A stretch of 64,000 nt of DNA from Enterobacter sp. kpr-6. Its GTDB lineage: Bacteria; Pseudomonadota; Gammaproteobacteria; Enterobacterales; Enterobacteriaceae. Positions 36,596 to 46,220 of the stretch are shown in pieces; the first letter of the stretch is position 1, and every line of letters starts with the position of its first letter. The notes beneath the pieces are model-generated. The model worked only from the letters and a program-made list of their open reading frames with translations. It made no database searches and was not told the origin of the DNA. The stretch covers positions 107,652-171,651 of the forward strand of contig NZ_FOYH01000008.1 in the NCBI RefSeq assembly GCF_900116015.1. Direction: 5' to 3'. Made by a program: the position numbers and the translations under genes.

Positions 36596-37174
36596 ATGTA
36601 CCGAGTAGTTCGCGGTAAAATTTCGACATTAAGCGCGGGTGAGTTTTCTCCTGCGCTCATTTCACAGGCCCCACAGGGCGCACGACGGGCAAGCTGGCTT
36701 GCCGGGCGCGCGCTGCTGTCCCGACTCTTTTCGCCGCTGCCGGACCTGGTTTATAGCGAGCAGGGAAAGCCGCGTTTTGCCGACCGTAACGAGTGGTCAT
36801 TCAGCCTCAGTCACAGCGGGGATGACATCGCCATACTGTTAAGCGATGAAGGTGAAGTCGGTTGCGATCTGGAAGTGATCCGCCCGCGTGCCAACTGGCA
36901 GGCGCTGGCAAATGCAGTATTCAGCAATGCTGAACATGCTGAACTGGAACGCACGCCAGCCGAGCAACAACTCACCGTTTTCTGGCACATCTGGACGCGC
37001 AAAGAAGCCATTGTGAAACAGCGCGGCGGTAGCGCCTGGCAAATCGTCAGTGTCGACAGCTATAAGCTCATCGACGTTTCCCTCAGCCACTGCCAGCTCG
37101 ACACACTCAGCCTGGCCGTCTGCACCCCTACCCCTTTCTCCCTGACGGCTGCGGATGTGCAGGTGCTGGGGTAA
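36596..37174 (+). CDS. acpT: AcpT, 4'-phosphopantetheinyl transferase
   Basis: 192 residues (E. coli AcpT 195). Sfp-type motifs VGCDLEVIRPR and FWHIWTRKEAIVKQRG. It transfers phosphopantetheine from CoA to carrier-protein serines. In E. coli K-12 acpT is an orphan next to yhhT, whereas in O157:H7 it modifies two carrier proteins encoded next door in O-island 138 (established work, recalled). Here it is the last gene of the aryl polyene operon, so ApeE and ApeF are its obvious substrates. Confidence 0.95.
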   Translation: MYRVVRGKISTLSAGEFSPALISQAPQGARRASWLAGRALLSRLFSPLPDLVYSEQGKPRFADRNEWSFSLSHSGDDIAILLSDEGEVGCDLEVIRPRANWQALANAVFSNAEHAELERTPAEQQLTVFWHIWTRKEAIVKQRGGSAWQIVSVDSYKLIDVSLSHCQLDTLSLAVCTPTPFSLTAADVQVLG

Positions 37175-37213
37175 ACCCTTGCTCGCCCCACCCACCTGCT
37201 ACGCTTAACGATC

Positions 37214-37230
37214 TAACGAATAATTCATTA
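37214..37230. promoter_or_regulatory. Near-perfect inverted repeat upstream of an SDR gene (operator candidate)
   Basis: TAACGAAT-A-ATTCATTA pairs at 7 of 8 positions and lies 17 nt before the start of the SDR gene, over the ribosome-binding region GGGAG. It could bind a TetR- or MarR-type repressor; no such regulator is adjacent. Confidence 0.4.
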
Positions 37231-37246
37231 CGATCGGGAGCGGAAA

Positions 37247-38041
37247 ATGAAAATCGATTTAACGGGAAAAGTGGCGCTGGTGACGGCGTCAACAGGCGGG
37301 ATTGGTTTTGCTATTGCCCGTGGTCTGGCGGAAAGCGGCGCGGAAGTGATCGTCAACGGACGCAGCGAAAGCTCGGTGAATAAGGGAATTCAGAACTTAC
37401 AGCAGGTGGTTCCGGGCGTGGCGGTGCGTGCAGCCATTGCCGATTTGAGCACCCCGGAAGGGGTGGCGTCGCTACTACAGGTGGCAGCGAACGTCGATAT
37501 TCTGGTGAATAACGCCGGGATTTACGGGCCGCAGGATTTCTACTCTACCGATGATGAGACCTGGGATAATTACTGGCATACCAACGTGATGTCCGGCGTG
37601 CGGCTTTCCCGCGCGTTGCTGCCCGGGATGGTGCAAAAAGGCTGGGGACGCGTGGTGTTTATCTCCTCGGAATCCGCGCTCAATATCCCGTCGGATATGA
37701 TCCACTACGGTGTGACCAAAACCGCGCAGCTCTCGCTCGCTCGCGGGCTGGCGAAATTCGTGGCGGGCAGCGGTGTCACGGTCAACAGCGTGTTGCCGGG
37801 CCCAACGCTGTCCGATGGCTTTGCTGAGATGATGAAAGATGAGATGGAGCGCACCGGCAAGTCGCTGGAAACTCTGGCGAAAGAGTTTGTGATGACGAAC
37901 CGCCCAGGGTCGGTGATCCAGCGTGCCGCCACGGTGGACGAAGTCGCGAACATGGTGGTGTACGTCTGCTCGCAACAGGCCTCAGCCACATCCGGCGCGG
38001 CACTGCGCGTTGATGGCGGCGTGGTGGACGATATCGTTTAA
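37247..38041 (+). CDS. SDR-family NAD(P)-dependent oxidoreductase, substrate unknown
   Basis: 264 residues. Cofactor loop TASTGGIG (TGxxxGxG variant with A for G), NNAG at about 89-92, and the catalytic Ser, Tyr and Lys in ISSESALNIPSDMIHYGVTK. The basic R at NGRSE suggests NADPH. Not part of the aryl polyene set: it has its own ribosome-binding site 72 nt after acpT and uses no overlap. It occupies the place where E. coli K-12 has nikABCDER. No substrate can be assigned. Confidence 0.85.
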   Translation: MKIDLTGKVALVTASTGGIGFAIARGLAESGAEVIVNGRSESSVNKGIQNLQQVVPGVAVRAAIADLSTPEGVASLLQVAANVDILVNNAGIYGPQDFYSTDDETWDNYWHTNVMSGVRLSRALLPGMVQKGWGRVVFISSESALNIPSDMIHYGVTKTAQLSLARGLAKFVAGSGVTVNSVLPGPTLSDGFAEMMKDEMERTGKSLETLAKEFVMTNRPGSVIQRAATVDEVANMVVYVCSQQASATSGAALRVDGGVVDDIV

Positions 38042-38054
38042 CGTACCGCCCGTT

Positions 38055-39260
38055 TTATTGCGGATGACGGTTTTCACTCAGCGCCTGCGCGCACGCCCAG
38101 GCGCTGGCCCATGCCCACTGGAAGTTATAGCCGCCTAACCAGCCGGTCACATCCATCACTTCGCCGATGAAATAAAGCCCCGGTACGTTGCGGGCTTCCA
38201 TGGTGCGTGACGACAGCTCATGAGTATCCACGCCGCCGAGAGTGACTTCCGCCGTGCGGTAGCCTTCGGTGCCGTTGGGCTGCACGCGCCACTGCGTCAG
38301 GGTGTCGATCAACGTCTGCTGATCGCGGGCATTAAGCTGTTTGAGCGTGACGTCCGGGATTTGCCCGAGCAGTTGTAAGCACTCGATCAACCGCTTCGGC
38401 AACTGCATCGCCAGCGTATTTTTCAGGCTCTGGTTTGGATGCGCGGTGCGTTGCTCGTTCAGGAAAGCGTCAGGATCGCATTCCGGCAGCAAATTAATGG
38501 TGACGAACTCACCCGGCAACCAGTAGCTGGAAATCTGTAAAATCGCCGGGCCGGAGAGACCGCGGTGAGTAAAGAGCAGGTTTTCGCGGAAAACGGTGCC
38601 GTCTTCGGCGGTGATAACCGATGGAACCGACACCCCGGAAAGCACCTGGAGCTGCTCGAGCAGGGGTTTATGCAGCGTAAACGGCACCAGCCCGGCCCGG
38701 GTCGGCAGTACTTTCAGACCAAACTGTTCGGCAATCTTATAGCCAAACGGCGTCGCGCCCAGCCCGGGCATCGACAGCCCGCCGCTGGCAATCACCAGCG
38801 CTTTGCCGCTGACCGTTTCACCGTTCAGTTGTAACGTATAACCGTCGTCATCGCGGGTGACGTCCAGCACTTCGCTGCGCAGCCGGGTGGTGACATTGCC
38901 CTTTGTACATTCTGCCACCAGCAGATCCACAATCTGTTGCGCCGAGTCATCACAGAAAAGCTGGCCGAGTGTCTTCTCATGCCACGCAATACCGTGCTTG
39001 CCGACCAGATCGATGAAATCCCACTGGGTATAACGCGCCAGTGCAGATTTGCAAAAATGCGGGTTCTGGCTCAAATAGGCCGCGGGTTCGACATAAAGGT
39101 TAGTAAAGTTGCAGCGACCGCCGCCAGACATCAGGATCTTGCGTCCCGGTTTTTTGCCATTATCCAGCAACAGCACACGGCAACCTGCCTGTCCGGCCTG
39201 CGCGGCACAGAACATACCAGCCGCACCGGCACCAATAATGATGGCATCAAACCTTTCCAC
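38055..39260 (-). CDS. yhiN: YhiN, FAD-dependent oxidoreductase of the HI0933/BaiN family
   Basis: 401 residues. The dinucleotide-binding motif GAGAAGMFCAAQAGQAG at 10-26, GRKILMSGGGRCNFTN in the flavin site, and the C-terminal GEVMDVTGWLGGYNFQWAW are family hallmarks. The physiological reaction in enterobacteria is unknown. Transcribed toward the SDR gene, divergent from pitA. Confidence 0.92.
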   Translation of the reverse strand: MERFDAIIIGAGAAGMFCAAQAGQAGCRVLLLDNGKKPGRKILMSGGGRCNFTNLYVEPAAYLSQNPHFCKSALARYTQWDFIDLVGKHGIAWHEKTLGQLFCDDSAQQIVDLLVAECTKGNVTTRLRSEVLDVTRDDDGYTLQLNGETVSGKALVIASGGLSMPGLGATPFGYKIAEQFGLKVLPTRAGLVPFTLHKPLLEQLQVLSGVSVPSVITAEDGTVFRENLLFTHRGLSGPAILQISSYWLPGEFVTINLLPECDPDAFLNEQRTAHPNQSLKNTLAMQLPKRLIECLQLLGQIPDVTLKQLNARDQQTLIDTLTQWRVQPNGTEGYRTAEVTLGGVDTHELSSRTMEARNVPGLYFIGEVMDVTGWLGGYNFQWAWASAWACAQALSENRHPQ

Positions 39261-39490
39261 ACGACGATCCTCTTAAATAATGAGCGGCGGATTGTAAATA
39301 TTCAGCGCTGGTCGCACCAGCACAAATATGACAAATCGATGATATTTAATTGAAATTTATAAGATAATTGTTTTTCTTCACGTGTAAGTGCAGGAGAAAC
39401 GGCAAAAAAAGTCTATATTTCACTTTGCCCACGCTGCCTTTGTCCACGATAATGCGCCGCGTTCATGACCTCAAAAACGGCGTCACGTCT

Positions 39491-40987
39491 ATGCTACATT
39501 TATTTGCAGGCCTGGATTTACATACCGGGTTGTTACTTTTACTTGCTCTGGCATTTGTTCTGTTTTACGAAGCTATCAACGGCTTCCACGATACCGCGAA
39601 CGCGGTTGCAACGGTGATCTACACTCGCGCCATGCGCTCACAGCTCGCTGTTGTTATGGCGGCGGTATTTAACTTCTTCGGCGTATTGCTTGGCGGGCTG
39701 AGTGTAGCCTATGCCATTGTGCATATGCTGCCAACCGATCTCCTGCTCAACGTCAGTTCCGCTCATGGCCTCGCCATGGTGTTCTCGATGCTGCTGGCGG
39801 CGATTATCTGGAACCTGGGCACCTGGTATTTCGGTCTGCCTGCGTCCAGCTCACACACGCTGATTGGCGCGATTATCGGGATTGGTTTAACCAATGCGCT
39901 GATGACCGGCTCCTCCGTTGTGGATGCGCTGAACATTCCAAAAGTGATCAATATCTTCGCTTCGCTTATCCTCTCCCCCATCGTCGGGCTGGTGTTTGCG
40001 GGCGGTCTGATCTTTTTGCTGCGCCGCTTCTGGAACGGCAGCAAGAAGCGTGACCGTATCCATATGACCCCTGCTGAACGTGAAAAGAAAGACGGTAAGA
40101 AAAAGCCGCCGTTCTGGACGCGTATCGCACTGATTTTGTCCGCCATCGGCGTGAGCTTCTCACACGGTGCGAATGACGGTCAGAAAGGCATTGGCCTGAT
40201 CATGCTGGTGCTGATTGGCGTGGCACCGGCGGGCTTCGTGGTGAACATGAATGCCTCCGGCTACGACATCACCCGTACCCGTGACGCGGTGAACAACGTT
40301 GAAACTTACTTCCAGCAGCATCCTGCGCTGCTGCAAAAAGTGACGGGTGCCACCCCTGCCATTCCGACACCGGAAGATATCGCGACGAAACCTAACGAGT
40401 TCCATTGCCATCCGGGACGCGCTGTTACCGCGCTGGATACGGCAAAAGCGATGCTGACGAACATCGAAAGCTACGACAAACTGCCGGTTGAGCAGCGTGG
40501 CCAGTTGCGTCGCATCCTGCTGTGCATCTCGGATATCACTGACAAAGTCGCTAAACAGCCGGATGTCAGCCTTGACGATCAGCGTCTGCTGAAGAAGCTG
40601 AAAGGCGATATGCTGAGCACCATCGAATACGCACCGGTCTGGATCATTATGGCTGTCGCACTGGCGCTGGGCCTGGGTACGATGATCGGCTGGCGTCGCG
40701 TGGCGACCACTATCGGTGAAAAAATCGGTAAGAAAGGTATGACCTACGCGCAGGGCATGTCTGCCCAGATGACGGCGGCGGTCTCTATCGGTCTGGCGAG
40801 TTATACCGGGATGCCGGTTTCCACCACTCACGTGCTCTCCTCGTCAGTGGCGGGTACGATGATCGTGGACGGCGGTGGTCTGCAAAGAAAAACCGTCACC
40901 AACATTTTAATGGCCTGGGTGTTTACGCTGCCCGCGTCCATTCTGATGTCAGGTGGGCTGTACTGGATTGCGCTGAAGCTGATTTAA
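39491..40987 (+). CDS. pitA: PitA, low-affinity phosphate/metal-phosphate:H+ symporter
   Basis: 498 residues from ATG 39491 ([13 protein letters not shown]), matching E. coli PitA; in-frame sequence upstream to 39368 is not conserved. About 10 TM helices. Two PiT repeats, [11 protein letters not shown] and [12 protein letters not shown], mark the inverted PD001131-type halves, separated by a large cytoplasmic loop (about 200-400). It imports neutral metal-phosphate complexes, including Zn-phosphate. Confidence 0.96.
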   Translation: MLHLFAGLDLHTGLLLLLALAFVLFYEAINGFHDTANAVATVIYTRAMRSQLAVVMAAVFNFFGVLLGGLSVAYAIVHMLPTDLLLNVSSAHGLAMVFSMLLAAIIWNLGTWYFGLPASSSHTLIGAIIGIGLTNALMTGSSVVDALNIPKVINIFASLILSPIVGLVFAGGLIFLLRRFWNGSKKRDRIHMTPAEREKKDGKKKPPFWTRIALILSAIGVSFSHGANDGQKGIGLIMLVLIGVAPAGFVVNMNASGYDITRTRDAVNNVETYFQQHPALLQKVTGATPAIPTPEDIATKPNEFHCHPGRAVTALDTAKAMLTNIESYDKLPVEQRGQLRRILLCISDITDKVAKQPDVSLDDQRLLKKLKGDMLSTIEYAPVWIIMAVALALGLGTMIGWRRVATTIGEKIGKKGMTYAQGMSAQMTAAVSIGLASYTGMPVSTTHVLSSSVAGTMIVDGGGLQRKTVTNILMAWVFTLPASILMSGGLYWIALKLI

Positions 40988-41003
40988 GCGCGGTTGCAGA
41001 GAC

Positions 41004-41038
41004 AAAAAAAGCGGGTCAGGAAACTGGCCCGCTTTTTT
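41004..41038. terminator. Bidirectional terminator between pitA and uspB
   Basis: AAAAAAA, then GCGGGTCAG (41011-41019) paired with CTGGCCCGC (41024-41032), then TTTTTTT. T-runs on both strands serve rightward pitA and leftward uspB. One G-U pair in the stem. Confidence 0.93.
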
Positions 41039-41050
41039 TATGGTGGGTAA

Positions 41051-41386
41051 TCAGTGCCAGATCATCAGGGCAATCATACTCACGACAACCAGGCCACACA
41101 GGGCGCTGGTTAACAGGAACTGACGACGCAGGCGTTCGCAGCGACGAATAAATTCATCGTCGTGGTGATCCAGATAACGCTGGTAGTAGATATAGCCAAC
41201 CAGCCGCATCTGTTTGCTGGGCTGTCCATGCGAGGTGAAAAAGCCTCCCCCATCCACATACTGATAGAGCAAAGGATCGCAACCACGAAGTACCACTAAC
41301 AATGCGCGTAATGATGAGAAGTAACGCGCCATGTTGACCACACAAACGACACATAAAGCCCAGAACAGCGCGACGGTGCTGACCAT
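41051..41386 (-). CDS. uspB: UspB, universal stress protein B
   Basis: 111 residues, as in E. coli. TM helix at about 3-20 and another at the C-terminus (about 90-108). RpoS-dependent membrane protein linked to ethanol tolerance in E. coli; molecular role unknown. Divergent from uspA. Confidence 0.95.
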   Translation of the reverse strand: MVSTVALFWALCVVCVVNMARYFSSLRALLVVLRGCDPLLYQYVDGGGFFTSHGQPSKQMRLVGYIYYQRYLDHHDDEFIRRCERLRRQFLLTSALCGLVVVSMIALMIWH

Positions 41387-41779
41387 ACCCCCTCCCCGGC
41401 GGCTGCCACGGGAAAGGCCCCGGACTACCGCTCCGCGATACTCAGCTAAACAGTTCAGTGAAGCGTGTTACGATTAACCGACAGGGATCACATTTATTTA
41501 TCCGAGCGGCTCCTCTAATAGTGTAGGAGATCAGTTAATTTTTTTACCACAACGTTAACGCTTATCGCTGCTTTCTAATGCATTTTTTGTTGTATTAAAC
41601 CGTGACCTCTGCGGATTGACGTCAGGATTTGAGCGTTATAAGGTAGAAATATCTTCTACAATTAAACCCTTAGAACGGGCATTACCCGCGCAAGTGGTAC
41701 GCAGGACGCGGGGACACAAAGCGGCGCTTAACGGCTGCTATCCCGATGGTAATCGACAACTTATGGAAGGAGTAACACT
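41387..41779. promoter_or_regulatory. uspB/uspA divergent control region, no gene
   Basis: 393 nt with no convincing ORF; a 90-codon frame at 41616 runs into uspA out of frame and is not coding. A long uspA leader is expected. A TACAAT at 41657-41662 resembles a -10 hexamer but has no good -35. In E. coli uspA responds to ppGpp, FadR and other signals; no site was assigned by eye. Confidence 0.5.
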
Positions 41780-42217
41780 ATGGCTTACACACATATCCTC
41801 ATCGCGGTCGATCTTTCCCCTGAGAGCAAAGTGCTGGTTGAAAAAGCGGTTTCAATGGCACGCCCTTACAACGCAAAGGTTTCGCTGATTCATGTCGATG
41901 TGAATTACTCCGATCTTTATACCGGTCTTATCGACGTTAACCTTGGCGACATGCAAAAACGCATTTCTGAAGAGACCCACAACGCACTGACTGAGCTTTC
42001 GACTAATGCGGGTTACCCGATCACGGAAACCCTGAGCGGTAGCGGCGATCTGGGTCAGGTACTGGTTGATGCCATTAAGAAATATGATATGGATTTGGTG
42101 GTCTGCGGCCACCATCAGGATTTCTGGAGCAAGCTGATGTCGTCTGCGCGCCAGCTTATCAACACGGTTCATGTTGATATGCTGATTGTTCCGCTGCGTG
42201 ACGAAGAAGACGAGTAA
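41780..42217 (+). CDS. uspA: UspA, universal stress protein A
   Basis: 145 residues, one more than E. coli UspA because of an extra C-terminal Asp. Nearly identical core, from [19 protein letters not shown] to [11 protein letters not shown]. UspA homodimers accumulate on growth arrest and promote survival. ATG follows GGAAGGAGT. Followed by a palindromic repeat. Confidence 0.97.
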   Translation: MAYTHILIAVDLSPESKVLVEKAVSMARPYNAKVSLIHVDVNYSDLYTGLIDVNLGDMQKRISEETHNALTELSTNAGYPITETLSGSGDLGQVLVDAIKKYDMDLVVCGHHQDFWSKLMSSARQLINTVHVDMLIVPLRDEEDE

Positions 42218-42223
42218 GGATTA

Positions 42224-42325
42224 CCCCTCGCCCTAACCCTCTCCCACGGGGAGAGGGGACAGATCGAGCTTGCGTTGAGGCCGCTGTTCCCCCCTCTCCC
42301 TCAGGGAGAGGGCGGGGGTGAGGGT
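42224..42325. repeat. Dispersed palindromic repeat, copy 4
   Basis: CCCCTCGCCCTAACCCTCTCCC at the left (read in two parts) and GGGAGAGGGCGGGGGTGAGGG at the right enclose two GAGAGGG hairpins. Lies between convergent uspA and rsmJ, 3 nt from the rsmJ stop. Confidence 0.85.
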
Positions 42326-42328
42326 GGT

Positions 42329-43081
42329 TTACTCCGCCGTCCCCGGATAAATATCAAACCGGTGTCCCTTCGTCACCACGGCGTTCGGCGTTGCAACGCC
42401 TGCGAGCGGGGGTGCATAGTCCGGGCGCTTCACCACCACGCGTTTCGTGGCAAGTTTACAGGCAGGCTCTAACAGACCATCAGCGTCCAGATCCGGCCCC
42501 ACCAGCGACTGAAATACCCGCATCTCTTTTTTCACCAGCGCGCTTTTCTGCTTATGCGGAAACATCGGATCGAGATAGACCACCTGCGGGCGCGGGGTAA
42601 TCTCACCCAGCGATGTCAGGCTCGACGCATGAATAAGCTGTAGCCGCTCCTGCAGCCAGCCGCCGATCTCCGCATCGGCATAACCGCGAGTAAGACCGTC
42701 ATCCAGCAGGGCCGCCACAACCGGATTGCGCTCCAGCATCCGCACCCGGCAGCCAATCGACGCCAGCACGAATGCATCGCGCCCCAGGCCCGCGGTCGCA
42801 TCCACCACATCCGGCAGATAACTGCCCTTCACGCCCACCGCTTTTGCCACCGCTTCGCCGCGTCCACCGCCGAATTTGCGCCGGTGCGCCATTGCACCCT
42901 CAACAAAATCCACGAAGATGCCGCCAAGTTTTGGCTCATCGCGCTTACGCAATTCCAGATGTTCCGGCGTCATAACCAGCGCCATCAGGTTTTCGGGATC
43001 GTGCGCCAGCCCCCAGCGGATAGCCAGAACAGATAAGGCACCGTCTCCGGTGCCTGTTTCATCAATCAGACAGATTTTCAC
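42329..43081 (-). CDS. rsmJ: RsmJ, 16S rRNA m2G1516 methyltransferase
   Basis: 250 residues from GTG 43081 ([17 protein letters not shown]), the E. coli length; the longer reading frame runs into prlC. SAM loop [17 protein letters not shown] and catalytic DPMFP. It methylates N2 of G1516. It starts 7 nt after the prlC stop, so the two form an operon as in E. coli. Confidence 0.95.
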   Translation of the reverse strand: MKICLIDETGTGDGALSVLAIRWGLAHDPENLMALVMTPEHLELRKRDEPKLGGIFVDFVEGAMAHRRKFGGGRGEAVAKAVGVKGSYLPDVVDATAGLGRDAFVLASIGCRVRMLERNPVVAALLDDGLTRGYADAEIGGWLQERLQLIHASSLTSLGEITPRPQVVYLDPMFPHKQKSALVKKEMRVFQSLVGPDLDADGLLEPACKLATKRVVVKRPDYAPPLAGVATPNAVVTKGHRFDIYPGTAE

Positions 43082-43088
43082 CAGGCGA

Positions 43089-45131
43089 TCAGCCTTCGAT
43101 GCCGTAATGCGCCAGCATCGCGTCCAGTTGCGGTTCGCGGCCACGGAAGCGTTTGAACAGCTCCATCGGCTCTTCCGACCCGCCGCGCGTCAGAATGTTA
43201 TCGAGGAACGACTGCCCGGTTTCGCGGTTGAAAATCCCCTCTTCTTCAAAGCGGGAGTAAGCATCTGCCGCCAGCACGTCGGCCCACAGATAGCTGTAGT
43301 AACCCGCCGCATAGCCACCGGCAAAAATGTGGCTGAACGCGTGCGGGAAGCGGCCCCAGGTTGGGCCCGGAATAACGGCCACCTGCTTTTTGATTTCTGC
43401 CAGGGTTTCGAGGATTTTCGCCCCCTGCTCCGGGCTGAATTCCGCGTGCAGGCGGAAGTCGAACAGGCCGAACTCAAGCTGACGCAGAATAAACAGCGCT
43501 GCCTGGTAGTTCTTCGCCGCCAGCATTTTATCCAGCAACTCCTGCGGCAGCGGCTCGCCGGTTTCGTAATGACCGGAGATAAACGCCAGCGCGTCCGGCT
43601 CCCAGCACCAGTTTTCCATGAACTGGCTCGGCAGTTCGACCGCATCCCACGGTACCCCGCTGATGCCCGCCACGCCTGCGGCTTCGATGCGCGTCAGCAT
43701 GTGGTGCAGCCCGTGACCGAACTCATGGAACAGGGTGATCACTTCGTCGTGGGTGAACAGCGCCGGTTTGCCTGCCACCGGGCGGTTAAAGTTACAGGTC
43801 AGATAGGCGACCGGTTTTTGCAGCGAGCCGTCAGCTTTACGCATTTGACCGACGCAATCATCCATCCACGCCCCGCCGCGCTTGTTCTCGCGGGCGTACA
43901 GATCGAGATAGAAACTGCCGCGCAGTTCGTTGTTCTCGTCGAACAGATCGAAGAAACGCACATCCGGGTGGTAGACATCCACATCAGTACGCTCTTTCGC
44001 GGTGATGCCATAAATGCGCTTAACCACTTCGAACAGGCCATTAACCGCTTTGTTCTCCGGGAAATAAGGGCGAAGCTGCTCATCGCTGATGCTGTACAGG
44101 TGCTGTTTCTGTTTTTCGCTGTAGTAAGCGATATCCCACGGCTGAAGTTCATCCACGCCAAATTCAGCTTTGGCAAAGGCGCGCAGTTGCGCCAGCTCTT
44201 TTTCACCCTGCGGGCGGGCACGTTTTGCCAGATCGGTTAAAAATTCCAGCACCTGATCCGGGCTTTCGGCCATTTTGGTGGCCAGCGATTTGTGCGCGTA
44301 GTTATTAAAGCCCAGCAGTTGCGCCAGTTCGTGACGCAGCGCGAGGATCTCCGCCATCACCGGGCTGTTGTCCCATTTACCGGCATTCGGCCCCTGATCG
44401 GACGCGCGGGTGCTGTAGGCGCGGTACATCTCTTCACGCAGCGCCTGGTTATCGCAGTAAGTCATCACCGGCAGATAGCTTGGGATATCCAGCGTTAACA
44501 GCCAGCCTTCCTGCTCTTTGGCCTGTGCCTGAGCCTGGGCCTGCGCCAGTGCGCTTTCCGGCATGCCGGACAGTTCAGATTCGTCAGTGATGAGCTTGCT
44601 CCAGCCCATCGTGGCATCGAGCACGTTGTTGCTGTAGGTCGATCCCAGTTCAGACAGGCGAGCGGCAATTTCACCGTAGCGCTTTTGTTTCTCTTTCGGC
44701 AGACCAATGCCGGAGAGTTCAAAATCACGCAGCGCGTTATCCACGGCTTTTTTCTTCGCGATATCCAGCGCGGCATACGCCTCGCCATCGCGCAGATTGC
44801 GGTAAGCCTGATACAGCCCTTCGTGCTGCCCAACCCAGGTGCTGTATTCGGACAGCAGCGGCAGCGTCTGCTCGTAGGCTTCGCGCAATTCCGGGCTGTT
44901 CTGCACCGAGTTCAGGTGGCTGACCGGGGAGAACAGGCGGCCTAAACGGTCGTCCACTTCCGCCAGCGGCTGGCAAAGATTATCCCAGGAATAAGGCGCG
45001 CCCTGCGCCACTACCTGCTCGACCGCTTCACGACAATCGGCCAGCGCTTTCGTCACCGCCGGTACGACATGTTCAGGTTTGATATGGGAAAACGGCGGTA
45101 ATTCGAAAGGCGTCAGTAATGGATTGGTCAT
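43089..45131 (-). CDS. prlC: PrlC (OpdA), oligopeptidase A
   Basis: 680 residues from ATG 45131. M3-family zinc metallopeptidase with HEFGH (in [12 protein letters not shown], about 469-473) and the downstream Glu ligand region. It degrades small peptides, including cleaved signal peptides, in the cytoplasm. It is a heat-shock gene in E. coli and a sigma-32 promoter is clear upstream. First gene of prlC-rsmJ. Confidence 0.97.
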   Translation of the reverse strand: MTNPLLTPFELPPFSHIKPEHVVPAVTKALADCREAVEQVVAQGAPYSWDNLCQPLAEVDDRLGRLFSPVSHLNSVQNSPELREAYEQTLPLLSEYSTWVGQHEGLYQAYRNLRDGEAYAALDIAKKKAVDNALRDFELSGIGLPKEKQKRYGEIAARLSELGSTYSNNVLDATMGWSKLITDESELSGMPESALAQAQAQAQAKEQEGWLLTLDIPSYLPVMTYCDNQALREEMYRAYSTRASDQGPNAGKWDNSPVMAEILALRHELAQLLGFNNYAHKSLATKMAESPDQVLEFLTDLAKRARPQGEKELAQLRAFAKAEFGVDELQPWDIAYYSEKQKQHLYSISDEQLRPYFPENKAVNGLFEVVKRIYGITAKERTDVDVYHPDVRFFDLFDENNELRGSFYLDLYARENKRGGAWMDDCVGQMRKADGSLQKPVAYLTCNFNRPVAGKPALFTHDEVITLFHEFGHGLHHMLTRIEAAGVAGISGVPWDAVELPSQFMENWCWEPDALAFISGHYETGEPLPQELLDKMLAAKNYQAALFILRQLEFGLFDFRLHAEFSPEQGAKILETLAEIKKQVAVIPGPTWGRFPHAFSHIFAGGYAAGYYSYLWADVLAADAYSRFEEEGIFNRETGQSFLDNILTRGGSEEPMELFKRFRGREPQLDAMLAHYGIEG

Positions 45132-45194
45132 AAGCGCTGTCCTGTTCAATAAAATTATTAAGCGCGTTGAGCGCTTTTTCCGATAAGGTCTGGT

Positions 45195-45220
45195 ATGGGG
45201 TTGAGTGTAGTTAATTTCAA
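45195..45220 (-). promoter_or_regulatory. Sigma-32 promoter of prlC
   Basis: Minus strand TTGAAA (45215-45220) and CCCCAT (45195-45200) with a 14-nt spacer match the RpoH consensus (CTTGAAA, 13-15 nt, CCCCATNT) in both hexamers. The start would be about 55 nt upstream of the prlC ATG. It lies between divergent prlC and rlmJ. Confidence 0.88.
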
Positions 45221-45304
45221 TGCCGGGCGTTGCGCTTTCGCGGTGGCGGGCACTTTTCGGTATACTGTCGTACATACCCTCTTCAGGCCATTGGAACGCG
45301 CTAC

Positions 45305-46147
45305 ATGCTCAGTTATCGTCACAGTTTTCACGCCGGCAACCATGCCGACGTCCTCAAACACACCGTTCAAAGCCTGATCATTGAATCATTAAAAGAGAAA
45401 GAAAAACCGTTTCTTTATCTTGATACCCACGCGGGTGCGGGCCGTTACCAGCTTGCCAGCGAACACGCCGAGCGCACCGGAGAATATCTGGAAGGAATCG
45501 CCCGCATCTGGCAGCAGGACGATCTCCCGGCGGAGCTGGAATCTTATATCACGGTGCTCAAGCACTTTAACCGCAGCGGCACGTTGCGCTACTACCCTGG
45601 CTCGCCGCTCATCGCCCGCCAGTTGCTGCGCGAGCAGGATAGTCTGCAACTCACCGAGCTGCACCCGAGCGATTTCCCGCTGCTGCGCTCTGAGTTCCAG
45701 AAAGACGACCGTGCCACAGTCGCGCGCGCTGACGGCTACCAGCAGCTTAAGTCCAAACTGCCGCCGGTATCACGCCGTGGCCTGATCCTCATCGACCCGC
45801 CGTACGAAATCAAAAGTGACTATCAGGCGGTGGTGCAGGGGATCGCTGAAGGCTACAAACGCTTTGCCACCGGCACCTATGCGCTGTGGTATCCGGTCGT
45901 GCTGCGTACGCAAATCAAACGTATGTTGAAGGAACTTGAAGCCACCGGCATCCGCCGCATTCTGCAAATTGAGCTGGCGGTACGCCCGGACAGCGATCAG
46001 CGCGGCATGACCGCGTCCGGCATGATTGTGATTAATCCGCCGTGGAAGCTGGAGCAACAGATGCAAAACGTGCTGCCATGGCTGCACAAAAAACTGGTGC
46101 CAGCCGGCACGGGCCATGCGCTGGTGAACTGGGTAGTGCCAGAGTAA
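45305..46147 (+). CDS. rlmJ: RlmJ, 23S rRNA m6A2030 methyltransferase
   Basis: 280 residues from ATG 45305, as in E. coli; upstream in-frame codons back to 45230 are not conserved. Catalytic DPPYE (in LILIDPPYEIKSD) near 164-168, and FLYLDTHAGAGRY for SAM. Methylates A2030 of 23S rRNA. Divergent from prlC and 73 nt before gor. Confidence 0.96.
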   Translation: MLSYRHSFHAGNHADVLKHTVQSLIIESLKEKEKPFLYLDTHAGAGRYQLASEHAERTGEYLEGIARIWQQDDLPAELESYITVLKHFNRSGTLRYYPGSPLIARQLLREQDSLQLTELHPSDFPLLRSEFQKDDRATVARADGYQQLKSKLPPVSRRGLILIDPPYEIKSDYQAVVQGIAEGYKRFATGTYALWYPVVLRTQIKRMLKELEATGIRRILQIELAVRPDSDQRGMTASGMIVINPPWKLEQQMQNVLPWLHKKLVPAGTGHALVNWVVPE

Positions 46148-46220
46148 TCACACCCATTGGTGGAACCTTTTAAATCGCGGGCTACAATGCCCAAAAATGC
46201 GATTCACTTAAGGAACGGTC

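Noticed and set aside
41616..41888. 90-codon frame in the uspA leader
   Set aside because: Runs out of frame into uspA; no conserved pattern. Treated as leader sequence.
42876..44240. 454-codon open frame opposite prlC
   Set aside because: Antisense shadow of a GC-rich conserved gene; no ribosome-binding site and no plausible protein, while prlC is full length.
45230..45304. Extended N-terminus for RlmJ
   Set aside because: The extra 25 residues have no counterpart in E. coli RlmJ; ATG 45305 gives the 280-residue family length.
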